This document shows, piece by piece, positions 19,501 to 27,900 of a DNA stretch of 64,000 nucleotides. Source of the DNA: an uncultured Bacteroides sp. GTDB taxonomy: Bacteria > Bacteroidota > Bacteroidia > Cytophagales > Cyclobacteriaceae. The stretch lies in contig CABHOV010000025.1 of NCBI GenBank assembly GCA_902168185.1, positions 1 through 64,000 on the forward strand, written 5' to 3'. Position 1 is the stretch's first letter. Every line of letters starts with the position of its first letter. A model generated the notes under the pieces. The model was not told the DNA's origin, searched no databases, and saw only the letters and a program-made list of their open reading frames with translations. Position numbers and translations under genes: made by a program.

Positions 19501-21676
19501 GGCACCGTTATTGACTGCAACTGCCCCTGGAGCAACAAGCTTTAGATGGTATCTGTTTACAGCACCCTCTACAAGAACACTCTTGGCAACTACACCGACT
19601 GGAAGTTTCACGCCGGGAGCTGAATTAATTCGTACAACACCAGGAACCTTTACATACGAGGTAACGGCTGTATATACTTGTGGTGAAAGCCCTGCAACTC
19701 AAATTGTAGTCAACGTATCGAACACAGGGGGATGTAGCGGCGGGGGTACAGGCAATTGTGCTACGGTAAGAATTGTGCCGCATCCTCATCCGGCAACCTG
19801 TACATTGTCCAATGGCTGGGTTTCTTTCACGATAGACCCATTAGTACCTGCAGTTAATACGGTAGGTGTTATAATCAGAATCGATGGTATATCCAGTACA
19901 AACCTGACGATAACAAGAACAAACTATAATGACACAACCATGTTGAATCTGCCAATGGGTACGTATACGTATACCATCACCTATGGCGATCCAAGTTGTG
20001 TTAAACCAGGAACGTTTACGATTGACCAGTCCGGAACTGTAGGTACTCCGGTTGCTTCAAATATAGTTCAGCCAGTTTGCGCAGGTTCTGCAACAGGAGC
20101 TCTTACATTGGATATAGTTGGTGAAACCGGTAACGTGTTGGAATGGTCTCTCGATGGAATTACCTGGGAGACGTTTACAGCGGGAAGCCAGATCACGGGT
20201 ATACCGGCAGGAGCTGCACCTACATTCGAACGTGTGATAAGCGTGAGAAGAAATTCATCAGATCCTTGTAATGCGGCAGTAACCGTTGTCATGCAAGATG
20301 CAAACCCGGTTATCAACGCTACGTTCGATATCACGTCCTCTACTTGTAACGGTAATGATGGTGAGATTAAGAATATAGTCGCTACGGGCGGAGTAGGAGG
20401 ACCTTATACATACTCGTTGGACGGAACAACTTTCCAGGCAGCGAATGAATTCCTTGCTATACCTGGAGGCGCATATACACTTACTGTAAAAGATAACGGA
20501 GGTTGTGAGCAGACTTTTGCAGCCAATGTCACCTTCCCTGGTTTCATTGACTTCTCAGCAGCAGTTGTTACAGCCACGTGTACAAACAATGGGCTTAGCG
20601 GAAAGTTAGTGGTGAAGTTTACCAACCCTGGAACTTATCAGGCTGGTATAAGTGCTGATCCACTCGTAGAGCCTACGAAATATAGAACGTACACCACATT
20701 CGATCCTACTAATGATGTTCCGCTTACATTTGATTCATTGGGAAGAGGAACATACTATATCTTTGCAAAAGGAGCTTCGGCACTGTGTGCTACAAGACAA
20801 GGTCCATTTACAATTGATGGTGTGTATGCAATCACATTCGATATTGTACCGATCTGTAACAACAATGAAGTATCTATATCTTTAACAAACATTACAGGCG
20901 AGCCAGGTACACCTTTTGAAATTCAGGTGTTCAAGAAGTTCACGAATATAGTGTTGGAAACTTATCCGGTGTCTTCCATTCCGGTTACTGGCAGTGTATT
21001 GTTAGAATATGCAGATCATCCATTCTTGCAACTGCCGGATGAATATCAGATTCAGATCAACCAGGTCCAGTCTTCAACATTCTGTTTATTGTCTTCCGAG
21101 CTTACAGATTTTAAAGTAGTACCACACCTCTTTGCGCAAGTAGGAGCTACCAGTGAATCGTATCCGGACATACTTACGGGTAAAATGCAGGTTGGTAATT
21201 TCACCGGAGGACAGATACCATACCAGATCCGTATTGAACTTGACTCAGCTTCCGTAGGCGGCCAGGCATATCAATCTGATTGGGAAGAAGTATTGGTGAA
21301 TAATAACTTGCAGTACGAAAAGAACTATAGTAATGTGCCTGCAGGTCGCTATAGTGTTCAGGTGATGGATTCTATAGGATGTGTGATTGAAATTGTTGGA
21401 CGTGTTCCGCTGGATACCGATATCTATATACCAAACATCTTTACACCAAACGAGGATGGATCGAACGATGTATTCTTTATCCGGAATTTACCGGATGCAG
21501 ATGCCAAGCTGGTAATAACAGATCGTTGGGGTAAGCAGGTTTACTCTACCAATAGTTATCAGAACAACTGGGAAGCAGAAGATGTATCGGATGGTATATA
21601 TTTCTATCGACTCAAAATTGGTGAAGGAAGCGCGATAACCGGATGGATAGAAGTATTACGAGGAGCGAAGCCATAG
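10517..21676 (+). CDS. Giant repetitive surface protein with T9SS type B C-terminal domain (SprB-like)
   Basis: 3719 residues. A signal peptide (ending near SAIGQ) is followed by two SprB-like modules (about 27-213), one divergent unit (about 214-300), 19 'A' units of about 88 residues (about 302-1972), 12 'B' units of about 84 residues (about 1973-2981), an Ig-like and further beta modules, another SprB-like module (about 3265-3340), and a type B sorting domain (about 3636-3719, IPNIFTPNEDGSNDVF, later DRWGKQVY and DGIYFYRL). Such C-terminal domains direct export through T9SS and surface attachment; SprB is the gliding adhesin of Flavobacterium. Most units carry two Cys. No catalytic domain was seen. 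Adhesion or gliding is likely, but no ligand can be named. Confidence 0.9.
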   Translation: MLKTLYKYFFALAFPLLFLSHSAIGQCLTINVSSQDVNCNGGNDGQISVTANTGVAPFRYDLYYDDGGLTLLGSVTTASTSVTFQTGNGTLTEPGAETFGIPASAGVSQYRVVVQASGGGTIICERKTSFVTIDEPTNPLLVTVNSINPDCNPSVGIGEGDVNITASGGTSPYTFLWSDGATSEDRTDIDAGTYSVTATDANGCETTISVTIPVVTQANAGADQTVCADNTTLAGNAAGTGEIGTWTVVSGTGTFGNANSPTTTVGSLSFGANVFRWTITDSGLTCAGTTSTVTITRSTPASVDAGAPQTICNGGSATLAGVIGGSATSATWSGGTGTFAPNNATLNAVYTPSAAEITAGTVTLTLTTNDPLGPCPAVSDNVVITINATATVDAGPAQTICAGSTVTLAGTFGGSATGVSWSTSGDGTFNNITNPSAIYTPGVNDRATGSVTLTLSTDDPAGPCLPATDNVIITISPVATVDAGPAQTVCGSSTVTLAGTIGGSATSATWSGGTGTFSPNNTTLTAVYTPSAAEITAGSVTLTLTTNDPAGPCPAATDNVVITLDPIATVDAGAAQTICAGSTVTLAGTIGGAAISATWSGGTGTFSPNANTLNAVYTPSAAEVLAGTVTLTLTTNDPAGLCPAATDNVVITISPAAIVDAGPAQTVCGSSTVTLAGTIGGSATSATWSGGTGTFAPNNTTLNAVYTPSAAEITAGTVTLTLTTNDPAGTCTAATDNVTITLDPVATVDAGAAQTICAGGTVTLAGTIGGGATSATWSGGTGTFAPNNSTLTAVYTPSAAEVLAGTVTLTLTTNDPAGLCPAATDNVTITISPAATVDAGPAQTICGSGTVTLAGTIGGSATSATWSGGTGTFAPNNTTLNAVYTPSAAEITAGTVTLTLTTNDPAGACTAATDNVTITIDQPATVDAGAAQTICAGSTVTLAGTIGGSATSATWSGGTGAFSPNNSTLTAVYTPSAAEVLAGTVTLTLTTNDPAGLCPAATDNVVITISPAATVDAGPAQTICGSGTVTLAGTIGGSATSATWSGGTGTFAPNNTTLNAVYTPSAAEITAGTVTLTLTTNDPAGTCTPATDNVTITINQPATVDAGAAQTICAGGTVTLAGTIGGSATSATWSGGTGTFSPNNSTLTAIYTPSAAEITAGTVTLTLTTNDPAGICPSVNDNVVITITPAATVNAGPDQSICAGNTITLAGTVGGSATGGTWSGGTGTFAPNNTTLTAVYTPSAAEITAGTVTLTLTTSGPCAVVTDNVTITISPAATVNAGPDQSICAGSTVTLAGTIGGSATGGTWSGGTGTFAPNNTTLGAVYTPSAAEVTAGTVTLTLTTSGPCAVLTDNVTITINPAATVSAGPDQTICAGGAVTLAGTIGGSATGATWSGGTGTFAPNNTTLGAVYTPSAAEITAGTVTLTLTTTGPCATVTDNVTITISPAATANAGADQTICAGSTVTLVGSVSGAATGGIWSGGTGTFAPNNTTLGAVYTPSAAEVLAGTVTLTLTTTGPCTAGTDNIVITINPIAVVDAGPAQTICAGGTVTLAGTIGGSATSATWSGGTGTFAPNNTTLTAVYTPSAAEITAGAVTLTLTTNDPAGPCAAVTDNVTITISPAATVNAGPDQTICAGNTVTLAGTVGGSATGGTWSGGTGTFAPNATTLNAVYTPSGAEVLAGTVTLTLTTNGPCSTLTDNVTITISPAATLTAGPDSAICAGSTITLSGAVGGGATGGVWSGGTGTFAPNNTTLTAVYTPSAAEVLAGTVTLTLTTTGPCAAATDDVVITISPAPTVDAGAAQTICAGSTVTLAGTIGGAATSATWTGGAGTFAPNNTTLNAIYTPTAAEITAGTVTLTLTTNDPTGSCTAVSDNVIITINDAAIANAGTDQAICAGGTVTLAGTVGGSASSGTWSGGTGTFAPNNTSLTAVYTPSAAEIAAGTVTLTLTTNDPAGSCVAGTDDVVITINQAPTAANAGPDQTVCGPATLAANTPTEGTGEWTIVSGTGGSLGDASNPGTTFSGTGGSTYTLRWTITNGSCTASSDDVSITFDINTPTTANAGADQAICATSTTLAANTAVVGTGAWTIVSGTGGVLTDAANPTTTFTGIAGTTYVLQWTISTGGGCIPSTDNVTVAFEVAPTTANAGADQSVCATTATLAANVAAIGTGTWTIISGTGGSFADDNDPATVFTGTAGQTYVLQWTITNSCGPSSDQVTIELESAPTAANAGPDQTICGPATLAANTPTIGTGQWTIVSGTGGSLADDTDPATTFTGTAGSTYVLRWTITNGSCTPSTDDVSITFDINTPTTANAGPDQGVCGTSTVLAANNAAIGTGQWTIVSGAGGSFDNDALPAATFTGTAGTTYILRWTITGSCATTFDDVEVEFEIAPTTASAGPDQTVCGPATLAANTPTVGTGQWTVVSGTGGTFADITNPATTFSGTGGSTYVLRWTISNGSCTPSTDEVSITFDINTPTTANAGSDQSICAISTTLAANTPVTGTGGWSIISGTGGVLADAANPTTAFTGTAGTTYILRWSISTGGTCTPSTDDVTIALEVAPTTPVAGADQSICATTATLAANTATVGTGTWTIISGTGGSFADDNDPATVFTGTAGQTYVLQWTIANSCGSSFDQVTIELEATPTVANAGADQTVCGPATLTGNTPVAGTGQWTVVSGTGGVFADDTNPTTTFSGTGGATYVVRWTISNGSCTPSSDDVSITFDINTPTTANAGPDQSVCLTSTTLAANLPVVGTGSWTVVSGTGGNFDAAASPTSIFTGIAGATYVLRWTISTGGTCTPSTDDVTISFDVTPTVANAGADQTVCATTATLAANLPVVGTGTWAVISGTGGSFADDNDPATIFTGTAGQTYVLQWTIANACATTSDQVTIKLDAAPTVANAGPDQGLCGVFTTTLAANTPTVGAGVWTIISGTGGVVITPTSPTSQFVGVAGNSYTLRWVVTNGSCTPSIDDVVINFSASPVATSPVTVCVNNPAPLLTATAPGATSFRWYLFTAPSTRTLLATTPTGSFTPGAELIRTTPGTFTYEVTAVYTCGESPATQIVVNVSNTGGCSGGGTGNCATVRIVPHPHPATCTLSNGWVSFTIDPLVPAVNTVGVIIRIDGISSTNLTITRTNYNDTTMLNLPMGTYTYTITYGDPSCVKPGTFTIDQSGTVGTPVASNIVQPVCAGSATGALTLDIVGETGNVLEWSLDGITWETFTAGSQITGIPAGAAPTFERVISVRRNSSDPCNAAVTVVMQDANPVINATFDITSSTCNGNDGEIKNIVATGGVGGPYTYSLDGTTFQAANEFLAIPGGAYTLTVKDNGGCEQTFAANVTFPGFIDFSAAVVTATCTNNGLSGKLVVKFTNPGTYQAGISADPLVEPTKYRTYTTFDPTNDVPLTFDSLGRGTYYIFAKGASALCATRQGPFTIDGVYAITFDIVPICNNNEVSISLTNITGEPGTPFEIQVFKKFTNIVLETYPVSSIPVTGSVLLEYADHPFLQLPDEYQIQINQVQSSTFCLLSSELTDFKVVPHLFAQVGATSESYPDILTGKMQVGNFTGGQIPYQIRIELDSASVGGQAYQSDWEEVLVNNNLQYEKNYSNVPAGRYSVQVMDSIGCVIEIVGRVPLDTDIYIPNIFTPNEDGSNDVFFIRNLPDADAKLVITDRWGKQVYSTNSYQNNWEAEDVSDGIYFYRLKIGEGSAITGWIEVLRGAKP
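11420..16432 (+). repeat. In-gene tandem array A: 19 units of about 264 bp with a 534-bp dimer block
   Basis: Nineteen units share the pattern DAGxxQTICxGxTVTLAG, then GGTGTFxPNNTTLxAVYTPS, then TDNVxITI. Units 3-10 alternate between a PAQT-CGS type and an AAQT-CAG type. Equivalent bases in units 3, 5, 7, 9 and 11 lie at 11960, 12494, 13028, 13562 and 14096, exactly 534 bp apart. This shows block duplication of unit pairs. The array stays in frame throughout. Confidence 0.92.
16433..19460 (+). repeat. In-gene tandem array B: 12 units of about 252 bp with a 756-bp trimer block
   Basis: Units follow NAGxDQxxCxxxTLAANTP, then GTGxWTIVSGTGG, then FTGTAGxTYVLRWTI. First-type units (CGPATL) begin at equivalent bases 16451, 17207, 17708 and 18464, and the last unit (CGVF) at 19220. 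Steps are 756, 501, 756 and 756 bp. Each full block holds three subtypes (CGPA, CxxS, CATT). The second block lacks the CATT unit (255 bp, 85 residues). Confidence 0.92.
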
Positions 21677-21695
21677 AATAGCGTACTATAAATTA

Positions 21696-21732
21696 AAAGC
21701 CCCGAATGACAAAGGTTGTTATTCGGGGCTTT
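21696..21732. terminator. Bidirectional intrinsic terminator
   Basis: AAAGCCCCGAAT (21696-21707) pairs perfectly with ATTCGGGGCTTT (21721-21732) around a 13-nt loop, with TTCTTTTT to the right and A-rich sequence to the left. It serves the giant gene from the left and the convergent acyl-CoA reductase gene from the right. Confidence 0.88.
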
Positions 21733-21761
21733 CTTTTTAGGGCGAATGTGTAGTATATACC

Positions 21762-22763
21762 TTAGTTCAATTCCGACAGGAATTTCAAAGTATCCACTCC
21801 GTCTGCATAATCCCATAACTCAGGATACTGTGCTTTGCCGAAAGGAATCATTCCCGCATCTTTACCTACGACACATTGAATCTTGTCTTCAGAGGCTTTT
21901 AATTTCTCAGATAGCTCTTCTCGATTTGCATAGCGTTCATAGTATACAACGGAGATTGGAGAGACCATCCGGGTACTTTCGTGGAGCATAAGAAAACCAT
22001 TGTCGAGAAAAGGTATCTGGTTTACCAGCATGATTGATTTTTGGTAGTCGTAATTGTTACAGTATTTATGATGATTGATGATCGGTTGATATCTTTCAAG
22101 ACTTGGGTAGAATTTGTCGAAAGTATACTCTGTCGGCAGGAATATCTTGGAAACATTCCTGCAGCCTAATCCAAAGTAACTGAAGATGTCGACTCCTATA
22201 TTTATCAGATCTTCTTCACTTTCATTTCCTGTTAAGATTGCAACCGATGTTCTATTCTTTCGGATGACATGAGGATACTTGCTAAAATAGTAGTCGAAAT
22301 AACGCGCGGAGTTGTCGCTTCCAGTAGCGATCACAGCATCAAAATTTTTAAGCTGTTCGACCAATTCAATTCGTGAGCGGAATGAAGGTTCAATGCTACA
22401 TAAAGTATTGAGTATATAGTTTAGTAAAACAGTATCCTTTGAACTGAGTTTTATCACTGCGACATTCCCGCTGATCAATACAGAAAGCAAATCATGGAAT
22501 CCTACCATGGGTATATTACCGGCAAGTACGAGCGCTATCTTTTTTGATTCCTCTTTAAATTGATACTGTGACAACCACTTCTCCAGATTTGGTTTGTCAA
22601 GAAGTTTTACAACACCATGGATTGCCATACGAACGTTCTCTTTGGTAAACCAGGGATTTTCTCTGGCAACTTTCTCTGTCAACGTTTGAAAATCATCATC
22701 ACTGAGTTGTTGTAAAGACTGGCCTAATGAAACAAAAGCATTTATTCTTACATGTACATTCAT
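21762..22763 (-). CDS. Acyl-CoA reductase (LuxC-like family)
   Basis: Related to LuxC acyl-CoA/acyl-protein reductases, which reduce activated fatty acids to aldehydes with NADPH. The 333 residues contain the nucleotide-binding segment VLAGNIPMVGFHDLL (about 79-93), IATGSDNSARYFDYYF (145-160), and the likely catalytic Cys201 in FGLGCRNVSK. It is much shorter than LuxC (about 480), the common form of this family in Bacteroidota. It is divergent from a dicluster ferredoxin gene 89 nt away, a pairing often seen in this phylum. Substrate unknown. Confidence 0.85.
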   Translation of the reverse strand: MNVHVRINAFVSLGQSLQQLSDDDFQTLTEKVARENPWFTKENVRMAIHGVVKLLDKPNLEKWLSQYQFKEESKKIALVLAGNIPMVGFHDLLSVLISGNVAVIKLSSKDTVLLNYILNTLCSIEPSFRSRIELVEQLKNFDAVIATGSDNSARYFDYYFSKYPHVIRKNRTSVAILTGNESEEDLINIGVDIFSYFGLGCRNVSKIFLPTEYTFDKFYPSLERYQPIINHHKYCNNYDYQKSIMLVNQIPFLDNGFLMLHESTRMVSPISVVYYERYANREELSEKLKASEDKIQCVVGKDAGMIPFGKAQYPELWDYADGVDTLKFLSELN

Positions 22764-22812
22764 CTGTCGTAAACTTTTATGGAGAGGTGACCGTTTTATG
22801 GGATGATTAGAT

Positions 22813-22820
22813 TATTTTTG
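22813..22820 (+). promoter_or_regulatory. -7 promoter element for the ferredoxin gene
   Basis: TATTTTTG matches TAnnTTTG exactly. Transcription would begin near 22826, 27 nt before the ferredoxin ATG. It lies in the 89-nt divergent gap with the acyl-CoA reductase gene. Confidence 0.5.
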
Positions 22821-22849
22821 TAATTGGTAAACGGACCAAAATTAGATAA

Positions 22850-23209
<360 letters not shown>

Positions 23210-23223
23210 ATCAAGTTAAGTGC

Positions 23224-23262
23224 TTATTCGTTAATAGGTGTCGAACAACTATTAACGAATAA
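23224..23262. terminator. Inverted repeat between convergent ferredoxin and DUF58 genes
   Basis: A perfect 14-bp inverted repeat (TTATTCGTTAATAG at 23224-23237, complement at 23249-23262) with an 11-nt loop lies between convergent stops. It is AT-rich with no clean U-tract. A bidirectional terminator is likely from position. Confidence 0.6.
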
Positions 23263-23276
23263 CACTTTAATGATTC

Positions 23277-24182
23277 TCATTTCATCTTCGCTCTTTTTAT
23301 CAGATACGTTTGAAGTACATTGTTGAAGTCGCTCTGCACATCAGCTTCAATGAAATCTATTTTGTACTGATTGCATCGCATTTTCAATGCCTTGTGAAAT
23401 TGATCGGCTTCTTCCCGATAGGATTGTTTTATATCTGCAGGATTTAATTTAAGGCGATCACCTGTCTCCAGGTCTATAAATTCCATCGGCCTGTCTTCGA
23501 AATTGAATAGTAATTCGGTCTGGTTATCCATAACATGAAATACAATTACTTCATGCTTGTTGTGCTTCAAATGTTGTAGCGCTTTAAAAAGGTCATCCGT
23601 ACTTTCATCTGAATCAAACATATCGCTGAAGATCACAACCAATGATCGCTTATGAATTTTCTCTGCGATCTCGTGTAATACTTTGGCTACTTTGGTTTTT
23701 GTCTGTGAAGGTTTTCGATCTTCGATATCATTTAGTAGTCGGAGTAATTTATCAAGATGAGTAGGCGATGATTTTACAGGCGTAATCTCATGAATCACAT
23801 CGGAGAAAAGGCAAAGCCCCACGGCATCACGTTGCTTATTTAATAAATAGGAGAGTGCTGCCGCAGCATATTTACTAAACCTGATCTTTGCTTTTGAATC
23901 AGCAGGATATAGCATGGAGGCAGATATATCCAGCGCAATGAGGCACCGGAGGTTAGTCTCCTCTTCATATCTTTTTGTAAATAACCGATCCGTCCGCGCA
24001 TATACTTTCCAGTCAATATGGCGTGTACTCTCTCCTTCATTATAGAGTCTGTGTTCTGCGAATTCGACAGAAAAACCGTGATACGGAGACTTATGGAGTC
24101 CCGTGATGAAGCCTTCCACAAGCTGATGAGCGAGTAGTTCAAGGCTGCTGTTTTGATTGATTTGATTGAGGTCTGCCTTCAC
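23277..24182 (-). CDS. DUF58 (MoxR-associated, vWA-like) protein
   Basis: Belongs to the DUF58 family usually paired with MoxR AAA+ ATPases. In 301 residues it shows the family signature around EGESTRHIDWKVYARTDRLF (50-69) and a vWA-like metal-binding DISAS motif at 85-89, as expected for a protein-interaction fold. No membrane segment is seen, so it is probably cytoplasmic. No moxR or other Bat-type gene is adjacent here, which is unlike the usual cluster. Exact role unknown. Confidence 0.88.
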   Translation of the reverse strand: MKADLNQINQNSSLELLAHQLVEGFITGLHKSPYHGFSVEFAEHRLYNEGESTRHIDWKVYARTDRLFTKRYEEETNLRCLIALDISASMLYPADSKAKIRFSKYAAAALSYLLNKQRDAVGLCLFSDVIHEITPVKSSPTHLDKLLRLLNDIEDRKPSQTKTKVAKVLHEIAEKIHKRSLVVIFSDMFDSDESTDDLFKALQHLKHNKHEVIVFHVMDNQTELLFNFEDRPMEFIDLETGDRLKLNPADIKQSYREEADQFHKALKMRCNQYKIDFIEADVQSDFNNVLQTYLIKRAKMK

Positions 24183-24350
24183 GTATTTGGAAAAGCCGAA
24201 TATTGTTGATTATTTGGACATAATAAAGCTTTATTATTAGTACAAACCGAAATCGTTAACGAAATAGTATTTGGTTAGTTTGGAATCAATAACCAAAGTA
24301 CTAACTTAGTTGGAACCAAACTTGAACCTAACCCTAAAAACTGAAGGATT

Positions 24351-24713
24351 GTGGAAGAGAACAAGACAAACGGCAGAGACGAAATTTACTCAGCGAAAGT
24401 AAAGGCCGGCAAGAGGACGTATTTCTTTGATGTGAAATCGACTCGATCGAATGATTACTATCTCACAATAACTGAGAGTAAGAAGCGCTTTAAAGAAGAT
24501 GGATTCTCTTATGAGAAACACAAGATCTTCTTGTATAAGGAAGATTTTAATAAATTCCTTGAAGCACTTACCAATACTGTGAATCATGTAAAGCATGAAC
24601 TCATGCCTACTGTGGATTTCAGTCAGTTCGATCATGCACAGGAAACTGAAGAACCCGCGGGAGCTTCGTCTTCCAAACCTTCAACGTTGGATACAGAACT
24701 TAAATGGGATTGA
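24351..24713 (+). CDS. DUF3276 / PUR-alpha-like nucleic-acid-binding protein
   Basis: A 120-residue protein of the DUF3276 family, which has the PUR (Whirly-like) fold and binds single-stranded DNA or RNA. Visible features are IYSAKVKAGKRTYFFDVKST (12-31), a second strand block DYYLTITESKKRFKEDG, and a helix with FNKFLEALTNTVNHV. It uses a GTG start preceded by a GAAGG ribosome-binding sequence. An intrinsic terminator follows. The acidic, Ser-rich tail is likely disordered. Confidence 0.88.
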   Translation: MEENKTNGRDEIYSAKVKAGKRTYFFDVKSTRSNDYYLTITESKKRFKEDGFSYEKHKIFLYKEDFNKFLEALTNTVNHVKHELMPTVDFSQFDHAQETEEPAGASSSKPSTLDTELKWD

Positions 24714-24743
24714 CCTTTTACCTAATCCAACCTATACTAGCTG

Positions 24744-24773
24744 AAAGCCCTCAAGTTTATTGAGGGCTTTTTT
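24744..24773 (+). terminator. Intrinsic terminator after the DUF3276 gene
   Basis: An 11-bp perfect stem (AAAGCCCTCAA at 24744-24754, TTGAGGGCTTT at 24760-24770), a 5-nt loop, and a run of T residues continuing to 24773. Confidence 0.9.
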
Positions 24774-24991
24774 ATTGTCTATACTTTATACTGTGATATA
24801 TCCTCACGATGTCGGTCAAACGGTATTTGTGGATACAATTCAACTGTCGAAAATGTTTTTTCAAGGTTACATTCCCAGTATTACCACTATATAATCAAGT
24901 CTATTTGTAGCCCTATTAGGGTAATTGCCCTTTTATGGAAAGGCTTTAATGCTTATTTTCGAAGTTTAAACCTTACTTGAATTCTATCGAG

Positions 24992-27900
24992 ATGAATTTT
25001 TTCTACCTGGTCAGGTGCATAATCATTTTTTCTGTTTTTAGCGTTGGAATTTGTCAGCAAGCCTTGTCACAATGTGCTGTACTTCCTCCAATTATAGGAC
25101 TCGGAAGTGATAAATTTCCAGATAAACTGTGTTCTCCTGTAACAGCAGATGTAAACTATAGGATTACATTTTCTGGAGCCACGACAATAGGACCTAATTA
25201 CGAACTCGTATTTAATTGGGGTGATGGGAGTGCCGCAACGGTAACGCCACTGGTCGGAGGTAACACTATATATAACGTAACGCAGAATCACGCATTTCCC
25301 GCGAATAGCAATTGTGAGTACCAGGTAATTATATTCATTCGGGTAGGTGGGGTTCCCTGTACAAATACACGGCAGGAACAAATTATTTCTACTTGGAGAA
25401 CAGATGAATTCAATGGTGGAGATGTAAAATTAATCTCGCCCTTAACGGGAACAACAATTCACGAAGTCTGTGAAGGTGAAAACATCGATGTGATATTTGA
25501 AGACCAGACGGACTGGAATTGCAATGCGAACTTCCCTGCTAATTATCCACCCAACAACCCCGTACAATTTCCCAACGAACAATATCGCTGGCAGCAAATA
25601 ATATACAATACAGTACCCATCGCGTTGGATAAGATTCCGAATGTTACAGTCAACGGAGTTCCTGTAACTGCGGCTGGTGGAAGTGATCTGCAATTAAATT
25701 ATCAAGATCCGCGCGGTGTTCACTATTTGCCACCACTGGTAGTAGTAAATGACGGAGACAGGCGTGATGCTTTACAGATAACGGCACCCGGAGGTTTCGG
25801 TGCAGGATTTCCAAAAGTAGGTGATGAATTTCAAGTCACGATCCGATACTGGAATATATGTAATCCTTATGATAATGATTTCACGAATGGTAACACGACT
25901 CCAACCAACGGAGATCTGATCAATGGCGATAATCCTCCAGTGGAGCGCACTGCGATTATTCGAATTATAGATGCACCGGATAAACCCATCGTTGCCGATC
26001 AGCTTATCTGTAATGGAAATTTAGCTACGACAACACTTACTGTTACCAACGTACAAGCGAACCTTACCTATAAATGGTATGCTACTTTAGCGGATGCACA
26101 AGCAGATGCTAACGTAATCCAAACGGGAACTACATTTACGCCGAGTGCTTCACAGGCTCCTGTAGGTATAAATGATTTTTATGTAACGGCTACACAAACG
26201 AACAACTGCGTTAGTGATGTAGAAGAAGTAATTCTCACGCGCAGAGAAAATATAAGTACAGCACCACCGACACTTGTTTTACCGCAAACCAATGTCTGTC
26301 CGAATACAACCTATATATATTCTTTACCGAGCGATCCCGCAACGGAACCGGTAGGCGGACAAACGCAATTTGTATGGAGTGTTATACCGGCTGCGAATGC
26401 AACCATCACCGGTGGACAAGGCACCAAGCAAATTACTTTACAAACGAATGGGACGCTGGGAGCCTTTACATTAAGAGTGGTGAGACAATTCGTGAACGCT
26501 CCTACATGTCCCTCGAACCCAAGAAATACTACCATCACCGTTCGCGCGAATCCAACGGCGAGTATATCTCCTTCACCCGTAGAGATCTGTGAAGGAGAAA
26601 CACCAACATTAAATGGAAACCCATCGAATCCCTTTGGTGCTATAGCATCGCATACATGGACAGGGGCAACCTCTATTATTGATGATGCAACTATTCAGAC
26701 ACCAACCATTCTTTCAACAGCAACTTCCGTTGGATCACCTTTTACATTAACCTATACTGTAACCAATGATATAGGATGTTCCTCAACGCCTGTAAATGTA
26801 TCGGTAACTATAAATGACAATCCTGCTATAGCAACCGTTGGTATAGACCAGGCACTATGCGGTACTTTAACTTCGCTTCCCATGGGAGGAAGTAACCCGT
26901 TACCCGGAACAGGTACATGGACTTTTGTGTCCAGTATACCGACACGCCCTGCCCCGACTATATCGAACGCGAGTACTCCCAATGCTACCATTACCATTAC
27001 CTCGGGCAACGAGGGCGCCTATACCATGCGTTGGACGGTGAAGAACGGTACGTGTGAAAGTTCTGCAGATATAGTTGTTGATCTTGGATCAAATCCGACT
27101 GACCCTGCAGCAGGTGTTGATAAGGCTGTCTGTGGTGAGAGCTTTATACTGGAAGCGAATACACCTATTATAGGTTCTGGAAATTGGACAGTAGTAAGTG
27201 GCCCGGGTGGATGTTCTGGCGCAGGTTGTCCGATTACAATTCAACAGGCTGATAATCCAGCTTCGGTTGTTGAGTTGAATGGACCGATATATACCTATGG
27301 TGCATATATACTTCGCTGGACAATATCAAGCGGTACATGTACTCCGGAATCTGATGACGTAACCATTACCTTTAATGAGCCGGGTACAGCAGATGTTCCC
27401 GTAGATTTTATATCCTGTGTAGACCTGACAACGCTCACGCCAATAACATTAACCGGTGCAACCGTGGGTGGTGGCGCTACACAAGGGCGCTGGGAAGTTG
27501 TGAGTGGTACAGGAACTTTTACCAGTAACAACGGTAGCCCTGGGGGCGCACGGCCCGCTGCCAATACTTCTGACGCATATAGACCTACTGCAGCAGATTT
27601 TGCAACCGGTTCTGTGCAGCTTAGATTCGTTGCTTTGGATCCGGATGGTATAGGGCCATGCTCTAATGTAAGCAGCTCTACCAATCTTGTAATTACCTTT
27701 GATCGTAAACCAGCCGATGCAGATGCTGGCGCAGATATAGCTATATGTGAAGGTGAAGATGCAAACCTTTCTGCTGTGGCCGTTACAAACTCTGGAACCG
27801 GTACATGGAGTCCGACTCCGGGTGTTGTAAATATAAATGATGAGACAACGGTTGTTACCGGATTAACCAGTACAACTACATTTACCTGGACTGTAAACAG

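Noticed and set aside
24977-24991. TTG start for the second giant protein
   Set aside because: The in-frame ATG at 24992 directly opens a signal peptide; the five extra residues add an acidic Glu before it and no ribosome-binding site favours the TTG.
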